31,458 nucleotides of DNA, taken from Exophiala sp. HKRS030. Its lineage: Eukaryota; Ascomycota; Eurotiomycetes; Chaetothyriales; Herpotrichiellaceae. Position 1 is the first letter of the stretch. Each line of letters starts with the position of its first letter. The notes below the pieces were generated by a model, which saw only the letters and a list, made by a program, of their open reading frames with translations, searched no databases and was not told the origin of the DNA. The position numbers and the translations under genes are program-made. The DNA is taken from the NCBI GenBank assembly GCA_023897205.1, contig JAHWDD010000034.1, forward strand, positions 1 to 31,458, read 5' to 3'. Shown here in pieces: positions 30,430-31,458 of the stretch.

Positions 30430-30939
30430 CTAAGTTGGCCTCATTGATCGAGTCATCCTCCGAGTGACCAAAGTACCCTGAGCCCCATGGTCCTCTCCCG
30501 TTTCATACTCTGCATCACCACCAGTATCGTAGTTTTCCGAAGGATTAGGTATGATCTGGACCACACCGTTCTCCCTCAGCCCCAATCGACGAAGACTATC
30601 CCCCATCTCCCAGGAATGAACTCTCTTCCCTTCATGACCTTGTATCTCAATAATATAGATGTAATCTTCTGCCTTGACCTGTTCGTCTCCTTGCTGCGCA
30701 GCTTTTTCCCAACCCTTGACAAGATTGCGGAAAGGCTTCTTTGAAGCGGCTTCGATAGCCATCTCCCACTCACCCTTTCCACCCTTGATGGTGGAGTGAA
30801 TGAGATATCGATTGTACGGATCAGTCTCTTGGAGTTCGGGAATAGGTGTACAAGTATAAGGAAAGAGTGGACCGCCAGTAGTCGTGACACTGGTAGCTTC
30901 ATCGGCCTCGATGGACTGAACAGGCGTGGAGGAAGACAT
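30430..30939 (-). CDS. Hypothetical protein, 169 aa
   Basis: Not recognised. Open frame from ATG 30939 (MSSSTPVQSIEADEATSVTT) to stop at 30430. After a disordered Ser/Thr start come a mixed region (TDPYNRYLIHSTIKGGKGEW, then a helix EMAIEAASKKPF) and a strand-rich part (YIYIIEIQGHEGKRVHSWEM, then LGLRENGVVQIIP), somewhat ubiquitin-like in rhythm but without a firm match. The tail is acidic, then basic (TRRMTRSMRPT). No signal peptide. Upstream of it (30940-31200) lies its probable promoter. Confidence 0.55.
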   Translation of the reverse strand: MSSSTPVQSIEADEATSVTTTGGPLFPYTCTPIPELQETDPYNRYLIHSTIKGGKGEWEMAIEAASKKPFRNLVKGWEKAAQQGDEQVKAEDYIYIIEIQGHEGKRVHSWEMGDSLRRLGLRENGVVQIIPNPSENYDTGGDAEYETGEDHGAQGTLVTRRMTRSMRPT

Positions 30940-31207
30940 GTCGAGAATTTAATGATCTCGAGGTTCAGTTGATGCTGGGCTGAAATGACAAAATGGCGCT
31001 GAAGTGGTGAGAATGCGAAAATGGAAAGAATTCGAAGATGACTATCTAGGAAGCACAGAGTACTAGATTCGGTTTTGGAAGGCGTGAAAGAGAAGTGTCA
31101 CGCGACTCTCCTGGCTAACAAGTGCTTTGTCAAGGAATTGGATCAAGAGCAACGGGGCCTTCATGACCGTACTGATACTAGCTATCGAGGGCGTCAAAAG
31201 GGTCCTC

Positions 31208-31458
31208 TTAGGTAGCTACATCCAACCTCCCCAGAATTGCCTCCACTTTGCTTTGTAAAGTCCTCACTTGTTCTTGCAGACCGTGCAGAGCTTCTTGGAA
31301 TTGTTGCAACCCATTAACCATCACCCTGTTCTGTCGTTCCATTTCCTCGAAGCTCCTCATTCGCTGGAATTGCTCTGCAGTTCGTTGTTGCAAGGTTGCT
31401 TTGAGCCATTTATTTTTCAATTCCATTTGAGACAGTCGATTGTTCACAGATTCATCAC
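31208..31458 (-). CDS. Coiled-coil protein, 3' exon, 5' part beyond window
   Basis: The frame is open to the right edge and stops at 31208 (TAA). About 83 residues visible, nearly all coiled coil with regular leucine, valine and methionine spacing (QFQEALHGLQEQVRTLQSKV, EAILGRLDVAT) and many Gln, Arg and Glu. Function unknown. This is the third small coiled-coil coding region in the window; none shares obvious identity with the others. Confidence 0.55.
   Translation of the reverse strand, partial: DESVNNRLSQMELKNKWLKATLQQRTAEQFQRMRSFEEMERQNRVMVNGLQQFQEALHGLQEQVRTLQSKVEAILGRLDVAT

Noticed and set aside
1..31458. CRISPR arrays, intact transposases, reverse transcriptases, rRNA or tRNA genes
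   Set aside because: Looked for regular spaced repeats, transposase or polymerase motifs and RNA folds; none seen.

Overview
The window is nuclear DNA from a filamentous ascomycete (Pezizomycotina). Genes carry 46-102 nt introns with GT...AG ends and CTGAC/CTAAC/TTAAC-type branch sites. The families are typical of such genomes: a CSC1-type channel, a RING-patatin, a GPI-anchored Ser/Thr/Gly-rich protein, F-box/leucine-rich proteins, a kelch secretory protein, a HeLo-domain fragment and an APH-like kinase. There are no operons or bacterial signals. Gene spacing is loose and irregular, with several AT-rich deserts, which suggests an accessory or subtelomere-like region. I cannot name the species.

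Layout, left to right. 1-1699 (-): RING-patatin lipase running off the left edge. 2197-4940 (-): CSC1/RSN1-family channel whose first exon I recovered from splice signals. 5047-5505 (+): coiled-coil protein. 6196-6678 (-): orphan helical protein. 6.7-10.4 kb: mostly empty except for a truncated SNF2-type N-terminal gene (9019-9624, -) and a perfect 9-bp hairpin. 10.4-15.2 kb is a compact accessory block: a Cys-motif protein (+), a two-exon coiled-coil protein (-), a MADS-like protein (+), a GPI-anchored protein (-) and a 480-aa charged, proline-rich orphan (+). 15.9-18.3 kb holds a HeLo-domain relic with an in-frame TAG, an intact APH-like kinase and a small fungal-specific protein with a TAG at codon 8. 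19.7-26.3 kb holds two multi-exon F-box proteins bracketing a small orphan and a kelch secretory protein. 27.2-31.4 kb holds short orphans, a broken GH128 glucanase-like gene, a 169-aa orphan and a coiled-coil 3' exon that leaves the right edge.

No pathway joins these genes. The clear themes are protein-protein interaction modules (RING, F-box, kelch, coiled coils), the cell surface (channel, GPI protein, kelch, GH128) and self-recognition or cell-death families (patatin, HeLo). Three genes (HeLo, the small fungal-specific protein, GH128) carry premature stops inside otherwise well preserved coding sequence. Each stop could come from one coding-strand C-to-T change, which suggests recent inactivation, possibly RIP-like.

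Most gene models rest on splice sites read by eye: reading frames rejoin at canonical introns and restore family motifs. Homology calls come from recognised motifs, not searches.
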